NCBI RefSeq assembly: GCF_001610835.1
Contig: NZ_CP011270.1
Coordinates: forward strand, 4,854,001 to 4,918,000
Direction: 5' to 3'
From: Planctomyces sp. SH-PL14
GTDB taxonomy: Bacteria > Planctomycetota > Planctomycetia > Planctomycetales > Planctomycetaceae
DNA: 64,000 bases
Below, in pieces: positions 8,875 through 17,840 of this stretch (its first letter is position 1; each line of letters begins with the position of its first letter). Made by a program: the position numbers and the translations under genes. The notes under the pieces were generated by a model. It saw nothing but the letters and a program-made list of their open reading frames with translations, ran no database searches and was not told the DNA's origin.

Positions 8875-9990
8875 ATGCAAGACCCGCGGATCGACAAACT
8901 CGCCCGTCTCCTCATCGATCACAGCACCCAGCTCAAAGCGGGCGAGACCGTCCTGATCGAAGCCTTCGACCTGCCGGAACCGAACCTCGTCTGCCGCCTC
9001 GTCGAGCTGGCGGCCGAACGCGGAGCACATCCGCTGGTGAGCCTCAAGAACAACACCGTCCTGCGGTCGATCTATCGCAGCGGGACCGAGGCGGGGATCA
9101 AGCTCATCGGCGAACTCGAACGGGAACGGATGACGAAGTGCCAGGCCTACATCGGCATCCGCGGCTCGGCGAACACGAACGAGCTGTCCGATGTTTCTGG
9201 CGAGCAACTCGATCTCTCCCAGCGGCTGTGGTGGCAGCCGGTCCACATCCAGGTGCGGGTCCCGACGACGAAGTGGGTCGTCCTGCGGTACCCGACCCCC
9301 TCGATGGCCCAGCTCGCCAAGATGAGCACGGCCGCCTTCGAGCAGTTCTACTTTGACGTCTGCACGGCGGATTACGCCGAGATGGCCCGCCGGCAGGAGC
9401 CGCTGAAGGAGCTGATGCTCGCCACCGATCAGGTCCGGATCGTGGGACCGGGGACGGACCTTTCGTTCTCGATCAAGGACATTCCCGTCATCCCCTGCAA
9501 CGGCCGCCGCAACATTCCCGACGGCGAAGTCTTCACGGCGCCGGTCCGGACGAGCGTCAACGGGACGATCGCGTACAACACCGGCTCGCAGTACCAGGGA
9601 ACGGTCTTCGAGGGGATCACGTTTGAGTTCAAGGACGGGAAGATCGTTCGGGCCGAGTGCCGCAACGACACGCCGCGGCTGAACCAGATTCTCGATTCCG
9701 ACGACGGGGCCCGGTACATCGGCGAGTGGTCGCTGGGGTGCAACAACTATGTCCGCAAACCGATGCTCGACACGCTCTTCGACGAAAAGATCGGCGGTTC
9801 GATGCACCTGACGCCGGGGAACGCCTACGAGACGGCGGACAACGGCAATCGCAGCCGGGTCCACTGGGACCTGGTGCTGATTCAGACGCCCGAGTACGGA
9901 GGCGGCGAGGTCTGGTTCGACGGGAAGCTCATCCGCAAGGACGGCAAGTTCCTTCCGGAGAAGCTCCTGCCGCTGAACGAAGGGCTGTAG
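8875..9990 (+). CDS. Aminopeptidase, M29 family (AmpT/AmpS-like)
   Basis: The product is 371 residues, close to the usual 370-410 for M29 peptidases. I start at the ATG at 8875 (MQDPRIDKLARLL); the upstream in-frame extension runs back towards the repeat and has no family character. M29 metallo-aminopeptidases remove N-terminal amino acids using a dinuclear metal site. Candidate ligands are visible in the expected order: Glu in NIPDGEVFTAP, Glu in ARYIGEWSLGCN, His in GSMHLTPGNAY, and His and Asp in VHWDLV. It is cytoplasmic, as no signal is seen. It appears monocistronic, between repeat A and the VOC gene. No strong Shine-Dalgarno is visible. Confidence 0.92.
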   Translation: MQDPRIDKLARLLIDHSTQLKAGETVLIEAFDLPEPNLVCRLVELAAERGAHPLVSLKNNTVLRSIYRSGTEAGIKLIGELERERMTKCQAYIGIRGSANTNELSDVSGEQLDLSQRLWWQPVHIQVRVPTTKWVVLRYPTPSMAQLAKMSTAAFEQFYFDVCTADYAEMARRQEPLKELMLATDQVRIVGPGTDLSFSIKDIPVIPCNGRRNIPDGEVFTAPVRTSVNGTIAYNTGSQYQGTVFEGITFEFKDGKIVRAECRNDTPRLNQILDSDDGARYIGEWSLGCNNYVRKPMLDTLFDEKIGGSMHLTPGNAYETADNGNRSRVHWDLVLIQTPEYGGGEVWFDGKLIRKDGKFLPEKLLPLNEGL

Positions 9991-10144
9991 AGCGCCAGGC
10001 CGACGGGTGTCCTTGGCTCAGGCCCGCGGAGCTGGCCCACCGGGGCCAGCATGGGCGAGGGGCGGGCGACCGGATGCGACTCCCGGCTCCGATTCGCTTC
10101 AATAGAGTGGATCGTCCGTCACTGCCCGCACGAAACGGATCGCC

Positions 10145-10555
10145 ATGACCGTCACCCGCATCCTCGAGACCGCCCTCTACGTCGACGACCTCCCCCGGTC
10201 CGTCCGCTTCTACCGCGACCTGTTCGGCTTCCCCGTTCTATTCGAGGACGGAAAGCTCACCGCCCTCGACGTCGGCGGACAAAGCGTCCTGCTCCTGTTT
10301 CTCCGCGGCGGAAGCCTTCAACCGAGCGACGTCCCCGGCGGACGGATCCCCGCCCACAATGGCGAAGGTCCGCTCCACATGGCGTTCGCGATCGCCGCCG
10401 CGGACCTGCCGGAATGGGAAGCCAAACTCGCCGCCCGAGGCCTCCTGGTCGAATCGACCGTCGACTGGCCCCGAGGCGGACGAAGCCTCTACTTCCGCGA
10501 CCCGGACAACAACGCCATCGAGCTCGCCACGCCGGGAATCTGGGCCACCTATTGA
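10145..10555 (+). CDS. VOC (glyoxalase/bleomycin-resistance/dioxygenase) superfamily protein
   Basis: The product is 136 residues, a single VOC unit pair. The start TRILETALYVDDLPRSVRFY and the end YFRDPDNNAIELATPG are hallmarks of the family, in which paired beta-alpha-beta-beta-beta modules hold a metal and an often electrophilic substrate. His in GPLHMAFAI and Glu in NAIELATP are likely metal ligands. Substrates of such small proteins (fosfomycin, methylglyoxal adducts, catechols) cannot be told from sequence. It is followed by an inverted repeat and then the convergent dnaA gene. Confidence 0.88.
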   Translation: MTVTRILETALYVDDLPRSVRFYRDLFGFPVLFEDGKLTALDVGGQSVLLLFLRGGSLQPSDVPGGRIPAHNGEGPLHMAFAIAAADLPEWEAKLAARGLLVESTVDWPRGGRSLYFRDPDNNAIELATPGIWATY

Positions 10556-10599
10556 GGCCCGCGGTCCAACGCGGCAGCGACGGGCTGTCTCGGTCTGAC

Positions 10600-10676
10600 C
10601 TGTGTTCATCCGTGTTGATCTGTGGCTGATCCTCGTCAGAGGAAGTCAGGCCACAAATGCACACAGAGCAACACAG
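10600..10676. repeat. Inverted repeat of ATCYGTGTT-type units between convergent genes
   Basis: The left half runs CTGTGTTCATCCGTGTTGAT to CTGTGGC (10600-10626). The right half (10649-10676), read in reverse complement, gives CTGTGTTGCTCTGTGTGCAT to TTGTGGCC. The two would form a long imperfect hairpin around a 22-base loop. It lies 45 bp after the VOC stop and 45 bp before the dnaA stop, so it may serve as a two-way terminator. A close relative lies at 62489-62568. Confidence 0.75.
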
Positions 10677-10720
10677 CTGGGAAGAACCTCGGAATGCGGC
10701 TTGAGAAGATCCGCCGCTGC

Positions 10721-12151
10721 TCAGCCTGCCTGGATCCGCCGCGTGAGATTCTCGACGAGATCCTGCATCGACCACATTTCGTGTCCGATCCGGATCGACT
10801 CGCTCCCGGCGATCTGGGTACCGACCTTCTTCTCCGCAGCGATCGCCGTTGTATGCCGGCGGCCGCCGAAGTAGGAGCCGATCTCGCTGTACGCGGAGCG
10901 GGTCAGCTGCCGGCCGAGGTACATCGCCAGCATCCGCGGCTGCACGAGCGACCGCGCCTTGTTGTCCGACCGCAGGTCGTCCGCGGCAATCCGAAACAGC
11001 TCGCACACCGCCTGCTCGACATCCGCCAGCCGCACCACCCGCAGGCAGTCCCGCTCCAGCCGCGCCAGGACTTCCCGCGCCGCCGTCTGCGTCACCCGCC
11101 GCTGCGTCATCCGGTGCCACGTCTGGAGGCAGTTCATCGCCCCTTCGACCTCGCGGATGTTCCGCAGGAACCGGGCCGCGACATACTCGATCGCCTCGTC
11201 CGCCACGGGGTATCCCATCGTCGCGGCATGCCGCCGGGCGATGAGCCGCCGGGTCTCGAGGTCCGGCGCTTCGAGCCGCGCCACGTTCCCCGCCTGGAAC
11301 CGCGTGACAAGTTCGTCCGAGGTCTTCGTCAGCAGCCGGGGATGCCGGTCGCCGGTCAGGATCAGGAGCTTTCCCTGCTCCTCGAGCTTCTTGACGGTGT
11401 GCAGAAACTCCTCCTGAAGGCCGGAGCGGCCATCCAGGAAATCGACATCGTCGATCAGGAGGACGTCGACGCTGCGGAACTTCGAGCGGAAGCTCGGAAG
11501 GCTGCGGGTCTCGATCGCCTGAGTGTAGTGATTGACGAACGCTTCCGCGGTCAGCGAGACGATCCGCAGGTGCGGAGCCTGCTGCCGCAGCGCGTGGCCG
11601 ATCGCTTCCAGCAGATGCGTCTTGCCGGTGCCGACGTTGCCGTACAGGTAGAGCGACTGGTTCCGCGGTCCGGCCGATTCGATCACCTGCCGCGCAGCGG
11701 TCACGGCCATCGCGTTCCCGGCGCCGACGACAAACGTCTCCAGATCGTAGACGCGGCGCGTCGGTCCCGCGGCCGCCGGACGCACGTCGGCCGGTGCAGC
11801 CGGCGCGGAGGCGGTCGGGGGAGCGGGGGACATCGCAACGGTCTCGGGCGCCGCCGTCTTTCCCGTCACGACAGCACGCGTCGCCAGCGAGGCATCGACC
11901 GCCCACTCGACGCGGACGCCGGTGCCGATCGCCTGCTCTGCGGCGCTGCGGACTGCGCTCCGGAAGTGTGTCTGGAGCCAGGTCGCGAGATAGGGGCTGG
12001 CGGCGTAGATCGTGAGGTCGTCGCCGACGAGGGTCAGGCGAGTCTTACCACGGAACCAGTGCTGGTAGCGGCGGTCTCCAACGGTCTCCTGCAGGCGTTT
12101 TTCGAAGAGCGGGATCGGCGCATGAAGACTTCCATTCAGCTCGGGCTGCAT
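10721..12151 (-). CDS. dnaA: Chromosomal replication initiator protein DnaA
   Basis: The product is 476 residues (DnaA usually about 450). I start at the ATG at 12151 (MQPELNGSLHAPIPLFEKRL), where domain I begins; longer in-frame extension has no family character. Domain I contains the W..F/Y..W-type QHWFRGKTRLTLVGDDLTIY region, a variable linker covers about 90-130, and domain III is an AAA+ ATPase with Walker A GNVGTGKT at about 167 and Walker B LLIDDVDFLDG at about 230. Domain IV ends with the DNA-binding signature EIGSYFGGRRHTTAIAA. The usual Asp of the GGRDHTT signature is Arg here. DnaA binds oriC, melts DNA and loads helicase. No dnaN, recF or gyrB is adjacent, so this is a solitary dnaA; a second paralogue elsewhere is possible. 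Confidence 0.9.
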   Translation of the reverse strand: MQPELNGSLHAPIPLFEKRLQETVGDRRYQHWFRGKTRLTLVGDDLTIYAASPYLATWLQTHFRSAVRSAAEQAIGTGVRVEWAVDASLATRAVVTGKTAAPETVAMSPAPPTASAPAAPADVRPAAAGPTRRVYDLETFVVGAGNAMAVTAARQVIESAGPRNQSLYLYGNVGTGKTHLLEAIGHALRQQAPHLRIVSLTAEAFVNHYTQAIETRSLPSFRSKFRSVDVLLIDDVDFLDGRSGLQEEFLHTVKKLEEQGKLLILTGDRHPRLLTKTSDELVTRFQAGNVARLEAPDLETRRLIARRHAATMGYPVADEAIEYVAARFLRNIREVEGAMNCLQTWHRMTQRRVTQTAAREVLARLERDCLRVVRLADVEQAVCELFRIAADDLRSDNKARSLVQPRMLAMYLGRQLTRSAYSEIGSYFGGRRHTTAIAAEKKVGTQIAGSESIRIGHEMWSMQDLVENLTRRIQAG

Positions 12152-12868
12152 CTTGCGACCCTGTTGGCGCACACCTCCGTGAACGAAATCATTTTGACTT
12201 CGTTTCGTCGAGGGGACGACGAGCACTCCATTCCCGTTCCAGGCGGAACGGTGCGGGGTGATCTCGGTGTGCAGGGAGATCGAGGGAGAGAACAGGACGC
12301 GAGGCCCCACAGCCTCAGTCCGGGCGTTGCGCCGCTCCCGCAAGACCTCCCCGACGTGCCATCCGGACCTCGTTATCAGCCGAGTTCCAGATTGCCCTTC
12401 CTTGTCTCGACCACTCCAGCCGACCTTCGCTGAACCGCAGCGTAAGCTGTTATTCAGCAATCGGTTGGGTGAGACATGGCACGTGTTGGGAGGCCATCCC
12501 TGCCTGCTGCGAGCGACTCACTCAAGGACGAGGATGCTACCCGGCCGGTGCCGTGAGTCAAACGTGAATCGGCTGTTAATGAATCTTCTTTTTTGGCACG
12601 CCAAAACCTGCGTCAAAACTGGAGATTGCGCCGCGACCCACCGCCTCGCGGTGAAATCCCCCAGGTGGAAAAACTGTCATTCCGTGCTTCGCGGAAAGGC
12701 TCCATGGCGTGACGTCAAAGTGATGAATGCTCCGGTCAAATCGCCGTCGGCCAGAATCCCGATCCACCAGCCATCGCGGCCCCCGGGCCATCGCGGTACG
12801 ATGGCTCGTGGCGCAACCTGACGCGGCTTCTCTGACTGGCTCCATCGTCCGCTTCCTGGTCCTCTTCG
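12152..12868. other. Divergent intergenic region dnaA / Ser-Thr kinase
   Basis: This stretch of 717 bp has no convincing gene. It contains both promoters for the diverging genes and a local AT-richer patch at about 12560-12625 that includes an operator-like palindrome (12591-12606). I saw no clear cluster of DnaA boxes (TTATCCACA-like), so I do not call an origin here. Confidence 0.5.
12591..12606. promoter_or_regulatory. Operator-like palindrome upstream of dnaA
   Basis: TTTTGGCACGCCAAAA is a perfect 7+7 inverted repeat with a 2-base centre, inside the AT-richest part of the dnaA/kinase intergenic region. The short centre disfavours an RNA hairpin and favours a dimeric repressor or activator site. 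No regulator can be named. Confidence 0.4.
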
Positions 12869-14293
12869 ATGGCTCGCTCACCCGAGAACTCCGAACAGCC
12901 GCCCCCGCCATCGCCGCCCCAGCAGCCGTTGGATAAGACGTCGCACGATCGGCCGCACTTCGACAGCGTGCACTGGTCGACGGAAGAGATCGCGGCCCTC
13001 CGTCACGAGGTCATGCAGGAGGGGACGATCGAGCAGTCGCTCCTCCCCGGAGACGATGCTCCTCTCTCACCGTATCAGGTCGAGAGACTCTGCGCTGGCG
13101 AGGGAACCGGGCTGGTTCTGGGTAACTATGTCATTGTGAGCAAGCTGGGTCAGGGGGGCATGGGGGTCGTCTTCAAGGCCCGCCATCAGCGAATGGACCG
13201 GCTGGTCGCCATCAAGATCCTCTCTCCGCAGCTCGTCCGCTCGCCCGAGCAGCTCGCCCGCTTTCATCGCGAGGTCCAGGCAGCGGCCCGCCTTGAGCAT
13301 CCCCACATCGTCACGGCCCACGACGCCGACGAAGCCCGCGGGATGCACTTCCTGGTCATGCAGCTCGTCGACGGCGCGGACCTCTCGTCGATCGTCGAGA
13401 CGAATGGCCCGCTCACGGTCGACCAGGCGATCGACTGTCTGATCCAGGCCGCGCAGGGGCTGGAGTATGCCCACCGGCAGAAAGTCATCCACCGCGACAT
13501 CAAGCCGGCGAATCTCCTCCTCGACAAGGAAGGGACGGTCAAGATCCTCGACATGGGGCTCGCTCGGATCGGCGGGAGCTCGGGGCCGGGGGGCGCGGTT
13601 GCGTCGCTGACCGATGTCGGCGCCGTCATGGGAACGGTCGACTACATGTCCCCCGAGCAGGCGGCGGACATGCGGACCGCCGACGCGCGGAGCGACATCT
13701 ACTCCCTCGGCGCGACGCTGTGGTATCTCCTGGTGGGGCGTCCGATCTATAGCGGAACCTCCGTGATGGCCCGGCTGGTGGCTCACCGGCAGAGTCCGAT
13801 CCCTTCGCTCAAGGGGACGCGGGGCGATGTCCCAACGGCGGTCGACGCGCTGTTTCAAAAGATGGTCGCCAAGAAGGCGGATGACCGTTATCAGTCGATG
13901 GGGGACGTTCTGCGGGCCCTCAAGGATACGGCGGCGACGCGGGAGCAGGGTTCCCAGCACCCTCTGATCGAGCTGACCCGCTCGATGGACACGGTCCGCC
14001 TCGCCAATCTTAACAGGCCGGACACGCGCATCGAGGGGGATTCGGGGCGGCGGACGCCGCTCCAGTTGACCTCGGCGGCCCGCGCGGCGCGGATCCAGGC
14101 CCGCCGTTCGACGGCGCGGAGACGCTCGCTGGTTCAGGTGCTGCTGATTCTCGTGGCGTGCGTCGCAGCCGCCATCAAGATCTGGGGGCTCCCTGCGGCC
14201 CTGCGGCCGGGCGGTGCCAATCCAGGCGGGACGAGTCCGGCCAGCGCTCCCGCCGCCGCGAGTCCGAAGGGCGGTTCGCGGGCTGAGAAATAG
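12869..14293 (+). CDS. Serine/threonine protein kinase, membrane-anchored (PknB-like)
   Basis: The product is 474 residues. The kinase domain runs from about 83 to 350: Gly loop LGQGGMGVV, Lys in VAIKIL, catalytic loop HRDIKPANLLLD at about 207, DMG in place of DFG, and activation segment GTVDYMSPEQ. Every residue needed for phosphotransfer is present. A Pro-rich N-terminus and a polar linker flank it. A single hydrophobic segment at about 420-440 (LVQVLLILVACVAAAI) is followed by a short Pro/Ala-rich tail, so the kinase faces the cytoplasm and has almost no sensor domain outside. Planctomycetes hold many such kinases; the target is unknown. It diverges from dnaA. Confidence 0.93.
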   Translation: MARSPENSEQPPPPSPPQQPLDKTSHDRPHFDSVHWSTEEIAALRHEVMQEGTIEQSLLPGDDAPLSPYQVERLCAGEGTGLVLGNYVIVSKLGQGGMGVVFKARHQRMDRLVAIKILSPQLVRSPEQLARFHREVQAAARLEHPHIVTAHDADEARGMHFLVMQLVDGADLSSIVETNGPLTVDQAIDCLIQAAQGLEYAHRQKVIHRDIKPANLLLDKEGTVKILDMGLARIGGSSGPGGAVASLTDVGAVMGTVDYMSPEQAADMRTADARSDIYSLGATLWYLLVGRPIYSGTSVMARLVAHRQSPIPSLKGTRGDVPTAVDALFQKMVAKKADDRYQSMGDVLRALKDTAATREQGSQHPLIELTRSMDTVRLANLNRPDTRIEGDSGRRTPLQLTSAARAARIQARRSTARRRSLVQVLLILVACVAAAIKIWGLPAALRPGGANPGGTSPASAPAAASPKGGSRAEK

Positions 14294-14395
14294 CAGGCTT
14301 GTCGCCACCGCACGGTGGGCCGAAGTCCGCATTCTCAAAATCGACGGGACCGGTTCCAATTCCCGCCGGTCCCTCCCGTCGGCCCCTGACGTCTC

Positions 14396-15298
14396 ATGGT
14401 CCCCCCCCGCAGCTCCGCGCCGAATGCGCCTTATCGCGATCCGCCCATTCGAGGGCTGGGGGTCGTGCAGGCGACGCTCCGGATCTTCGTGGCGCTCGAG
14501 TGCTGGGGAGCGGCGGCCAGTCGGCTCGTCTCCGGCGAGGTCTCGGACCTCTGTCGCTACCTTGTCCGGGACCATGCGATCCCCGCCGCGATCGCCGGCG
14601 GCCTCGACAACAGTCTGGCCTGGTGCCTGATCCTGGCGGGCTTCGTGACGCTCGTCCGCCCGGCCTGGCCGCTCCTGATGGTCGTCGCGCTCGTCATGGT
14701 CCTTCAGCCGATCGCTCTCCTGCTGCTGGGGAACACCTTCGCCTCGCGGCTGGCGGCGGTCCGCGATGTCGTTCAGGTCGCCGCGCCGCTCTCGCTCCTC
14801 TTCGTCGACTTCTGGCCCCCGGCCCCGCCGTTCGTGTATTCCCGGTTCCAGGCCGCGATGGGGGTGCTGCGGTTTGGCGCCGCGGCGACGTTCGTCGGTT
14901 GGGGGCTGCAGCTCCTGTGGTCCGCCGTCCAGCACACCGGGCCTTACGCCCAGTCCCTCGCTTCGGGGCTCGCGCGGCTGGGGCTCGGGACGCTTTCGCC
15001 GGAGCAGAAGCTGTTCGCCCTCGGGGTCCTGGGGGCGGTGTACTTCGGTCTCGGGATGGGACTGGCGCTCGGCCGTTCGCGCGCGTACGCCTTCTTCGCG
15101 GCGCTTGTCGGTCTTGGAGGCGCTGCCCTGCCGACCATTGCCGAAGGAACCCGCGGCTACCCCGACACGCTGCTGCACCTTGTCGACGGCGGGGCTCCGC
15201 TGGCGCTCCTCGTCTGCTGGACGCTCGGCTATCGAGAGACGCCGCCGCGACCCGTTTCCGGGCACGAGCCGCGGGAGATGTCGCGGCCTCATCATTGA
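14396..15298 (+). CDS. Multi-pass membrane protein, possibly DoxX-like
   Basis: The product is 300 residues. At least five or six hydrophobic helices are visible, including RIFVALECWGAAASRL near the N-terminus, LAWCLILAGFVTLV, WPLLMVVALVMVLQPIALLLL, GVLRFGAAATFVGWGLQLL and LLHLVDGGAPLALLVCW. The arrangement of the first helices resembles DoxX-type quinol/oxidase-related membrane proteins, but no diagnostic motif is present, so this is weak. It starts 102 bp after the kinase gene on the same strand and may be co-transcribed with it. Function unknown. Confidence 0.75.
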   Translation: MVPPRSSAPNAPYRDPPIRGLGVVQATLRIFVALECWGAAASRLVSGEVSDLCRYLVRDHAIPAAIAGGLDNSLAWCLILAGFVTLVRPAWPLLMVVALVMVLQPIALLLLGNTFASRLAAVRDVVQVAAPLSLLFVDFWPPAPPFVYSRFQAAMGVLRFGAAATFVGWGLQLLWSAVQHTGPYAQSLASGLARLGLGTLSPEQKLFALGVLGAVYFGLGMGLALGRSRAYAFFAALVGLGGAALPTIAEGTRGYPDTLLHLVDGGAPLALLVCWTLGYRETPPRPVSGHEPREMSRPHH

Positions 15299-15321
15299 AG
15301 TGCGAGGGGCGCTGCCCACGA

Positions 15322-15463
15322 TGGCTCGAACCACGTCCCTGCCGGCACGGCTCTGCCACCTCAAACCCATCGTGCGCCAGCCGCCTGGGTCAAGTGGGCA
15401 CCCCCTTGCCGCCGGAGGCGCTTCCATGAGGAACCGTGGAACACAACGGGCGTCCGCACCCGG
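15322..15463 (+). repeat. Dispersed foldback repeat, copy B (5' part only)
   Basis: It contains the GGCTCGAACCACGTCC left end, a damaged 5' stem, the left arm (CAAGTGGGCACCCCCTTG then CCGCCGGAGGC) and the start of the central part (ATGAGGAACCGTGGAACACAACGG), then similarity stops. The right arm is absent. It lies between the membrane protein gene and the MBL gene. Confidence 0.75.
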
Positions 15464-15556
15464 TGGGCAGCACTGGTGGCCTCCGTTAACGAAATCTTGT
15501 CTAATTCCGCCTTCTGAAAGAGAACGTCTCCACGGCCGAGGAACGAGAACGCCAAC

Positions 15557-16297
15557 GTGCGATGCGTGATGCTGGGATCAGGCGGGTTTCACCCCACGGA
15601 AACGCGGCATACCGCCGGCGTCATCGTGCCAGAGTGCGGCGTCCTCTTTGACGCGGGCACCAGCATGTTCCGCCTTGCGGGCCAGATCACCCGTCCCGAG
15701 CTGCAGATCTTCCTCTCGCACGCCCACTGGGACCACATCATCGGCCTGACGTTCCTGCTCGTCCCGATGCTCGACCGCCGCCTGACGCGGGTCCGGCTCT
15801 ATGCGGGGGACGACGTCCTGCACGCCGTCCGGCACAACCTGTTCGATCCTCAGACGTTCCCGCTGATGCCCGCCTTCGAGTTCTGCCCCCTCCAGGAAGG
15901 GGCCGAGGTCAAGGTCGAAGGGGGCGTGGTCCGGCACCAGAAGCTCCCGAGCCATCCCCGCGGTTCGCGGGCCTTCCGCCTGGAGGCGGGGGGCTCCTCG
16001 CTGGCTTATGTGACCGACACCGCGACGGACGGCACCTATACCGGGTTCCTGAAGGGGACCGACTGCCTGATCCACGAGAGCAACTTTGCGGACGGGAATG
16101 AGGCCCTGGCGAAGCAGACGGGCCACAGCTGCCTGACGCCGGTGGCCCGCATCGCCAAGGAAGCGAAGGTCGGCCGTCTGCTCATCAATCACATGGACCC
16201 GTCGTACACGGATCCTGTTCCGTTTGACCTGTCTCCGGCGACGAAAATCTTTCCGAAGTCGGAGTTCGCGTACGACATGATGTCGTTCGACGTGTGA
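15557..16297 (+). CDS. MBL-fold metallo-hydrolase
   Basis: The product is 246 residues starting at a GTG (MRCVMLGSGGFHPTETRHTA). The metallo-beta-lactamase motif HAHWDH lies at about 55-60 (LSHAHWDHIIGL). Further ligands are supplied by the His in KLPSHPRGSRAF, the Asp in YVTDTATDGTYTG and the His in LLINHMDPSYTD. The order fits the RNase Z/PhnP-like branch that cleaves phosphodiesters. It is cytoplasmic and hydrolyses an unknown substrate. It stands after repeat copy B, apparently monocistronic. Confidence 0.88.
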   Translation: MRCVMLGSGGFHPTETRHTAGVIVPECGVLFDAGTSMFRLAGQITRPELQIFLSHAHWDHIIGLTFLLVPMLDRRLTRVRLYAGDDVLHAVRHNLFDPQTFPLMPAFEFCPLQEGAEVKVEGGVVRHQKLPSHPRGSRAFRLEAGGSSLAYVTDTATDGTYTGFLKGTDCLIHESNFADGNEALAKQTGHSCLTPVARIAKEAKVGRLLINHMDPSYTDPVPFDLSPATKIFPKSEFAYDMMSFDV

Positions 16298-16404
16298 GCC
16301 GCGGGCTGCAGTTGCATACTCCACTGGTGTAGAGCTCATACCGCCGCATGCCGCGGCACGTCGACACCGATCGCGCGAGACCCGGCCCGGCTGGGCATGC
16401 TGTT

Positions 16405-16415
16405 CCCCCCCCCCC
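16405..16415. repeat. Run of 11 cytosines
   Basis: An uninterrupted C run lies 124 bp upstream of the oxidoreductase gene start at 16539. A run of this length is prone to slippage and may sit close to the promoter. Confidence 0.8.
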
Positions 16416-16538
16416 GTCGGATCACTCGCCGGGCAAGACGCCCGGTCAGTCGCTATGATCCACGGCTGTTGATGTGTTCCGTCGGTCTCGGCGCGGACCG
16501 CGGTCGTTCCTCAGTCTGGATCTCAAGGTTTCCTTCGC

Positions 16539-17840
16539 ATGAGTCATCGTGTTGCTCGTCGCCAGTTCCTCAAAACGTCCCTCGCGGCTGGTGTCGCCGG
16601 CCTGCCGCTCTTCCGCGGCTCGCGCGTTCTCGGTGCGAACGAGCGGCTGAGCGTCGCGGTGATCGGAGTCGGCGGACGGGGGGCGGCGAACGTCGCCGCC
16701 GTGGCGGGGGAGAACATCGTCGCCCTCTGCGATGTCGACGCGACCCGCCTCGACAAGGCCGCCTCGCAGCACAGCGGCGCCAAGAAATACTTTGACTACC
16801 GCGAACTGCTCGAACAGCAGAAGGGCCTCGACGCGGTCGTTATCGCCACTCCCGACCACCACCACGCCCCCGCCACCGTCCGGGCTCTCCGCCAGGGGCT
16901 CCACGTCTACTGCGAAAAGCCGCTGACCCACACGATCGAGGAAGCCCGCCTCATCACGAAGCTGGCGGCCGAGAAGAAGCTCGCGACCCAGATGGGAACG
17001 CAGAACCACGAGCATCCCGGCTACCTGCGGACCATCGAGTGGATCCGCGCCGGCCTGATCGGCGACGTCACGGAAGTCCATGTCATCACGGACCGCCCCG
17101 GCAAGTTCTGGCAGCAGGGGATGGAGAAGCCGACCGGTTCGGAGATGATCCCGGCGGACCTCAAGTGGAACCTGTGGCTTGGCCCGGCGGCGGAGCGGGA
17201 CTATCACGCCGCCTATGTCCCGTTCAAATGGCGGGGCTGGTGGGACTTCGGCTGCGGCGCGGTGGGCGACATGGCGATCCACCTCATGGACGTCTCGTTC
17301 TGGGGCCTGGAGCTCAACAACCGCGGCCCGGTCAAGGTGGCGTCCGAAGGCCCCGCGCCGAATCCCGACAGCGCTCCGAAGTGGATGCACACCACATTCG
17401 AGTTCGGCCGCCGCGACCAGCTCCCGCCGGTGACGGTCCACTGGTACGAAGGAGAGACAAAGCCCAAGGCCGAGATCGCCGCCGAACTCCCGATGAACGG
17501 GTCGCTGTTCATCGGCAGCAAGGGCCGCATCGCCGTCGAGCACGGCCAGATGCCCAAGCTCCTGCCGACGGACAAGTTCGCCGACGCGAAACTTCCCGAG
17601 CCGAGCCTCCCCGCTTCGCCCGGCCACCACGCCCAGTGGATCGAAGCCTGCAAGACCGGCAGCCGGACGGGAAGCTCGTTCGCCTACGCCGGGCCGTTCA
17701 CTGAGATCGTTCTTCTCGGCAACGTCGCCTACCGCGCCGGCGTCCCGATCGAGTTCGATCCGGCCCAGGGGAAGGTCACGAACCATCCGGCCGCGAACGC
17801 CTTGCTGAGCAAGAGCTATCGCAAAGGGTGGGAGCTGTGA
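16539..17840 (+). CDS. Gfo/Idh/MocA-family oxidoreductase, Tat-exported
   Basis: The product is 433 residues. A twin-arginine signal (ARRQFLKTSLAAGVAGLPLF) covers 1-33, so it folds with its cofactor before export. The Rossmann fold starts at about 40 (VAVIGVGGRGAANVAAVAG) and the EKP motif of the family (HVYCEKPLTH) is at about 125, supplying the conserved Lys. Such enzymes oxidise or reduce sugars and cyclitols with NAD(P); planctomycetes carry many Tat-exported versions thought to act on complex polysaccharides. The substrate is unknown. Its last 65 bp overlap the end of the convergent small membrane protein gene at 17776. Confidence 0.92.
   Translation: MSHRVARRQFLKTSLAAGVAGLPLFRGSRVLGANERLSVAVIGVGGRGAANVAAVAGENIVALCDVDATRLDKAASQHSGAKKYFDYRELLEQQKGLDAVVIATPDHHHAPATVRALRQGLHVYCEKPLTHTIEEARLITKLAAEKKLATQMGTQNHEHPGYLRTIEWIRAGLIGDVTEVHVITDRPGKFWQQGMEKPTGSEMIPADLKWNLWLGPAAERDYHAAYVPFKWRGWWDFGCGAVGDMAIHLMDVSFWGLELNNRGPVKVASEGPAPNPDSAPKWMHTTFEFGRRDQLPPVTVHWYEGETKPKAEIAAELPMNGSLFIGSKGRIAVEHGQMPKLLPTDKFADAKLPEPSLPASPGHHAQWIEACKTGSRTGSSFAYAGPFTEIVLLGNVAYRAGVPIEFDPAQGKVTNHPAANALLSKSYRKGWEL

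Noticed and set aside
12152-12868. Replication origin next to dnaA
   Set aside because: An AT-richer patch is present but I found no cluster of TTATCCACA-like boxes, and the neighbours are not the usual origin genes.
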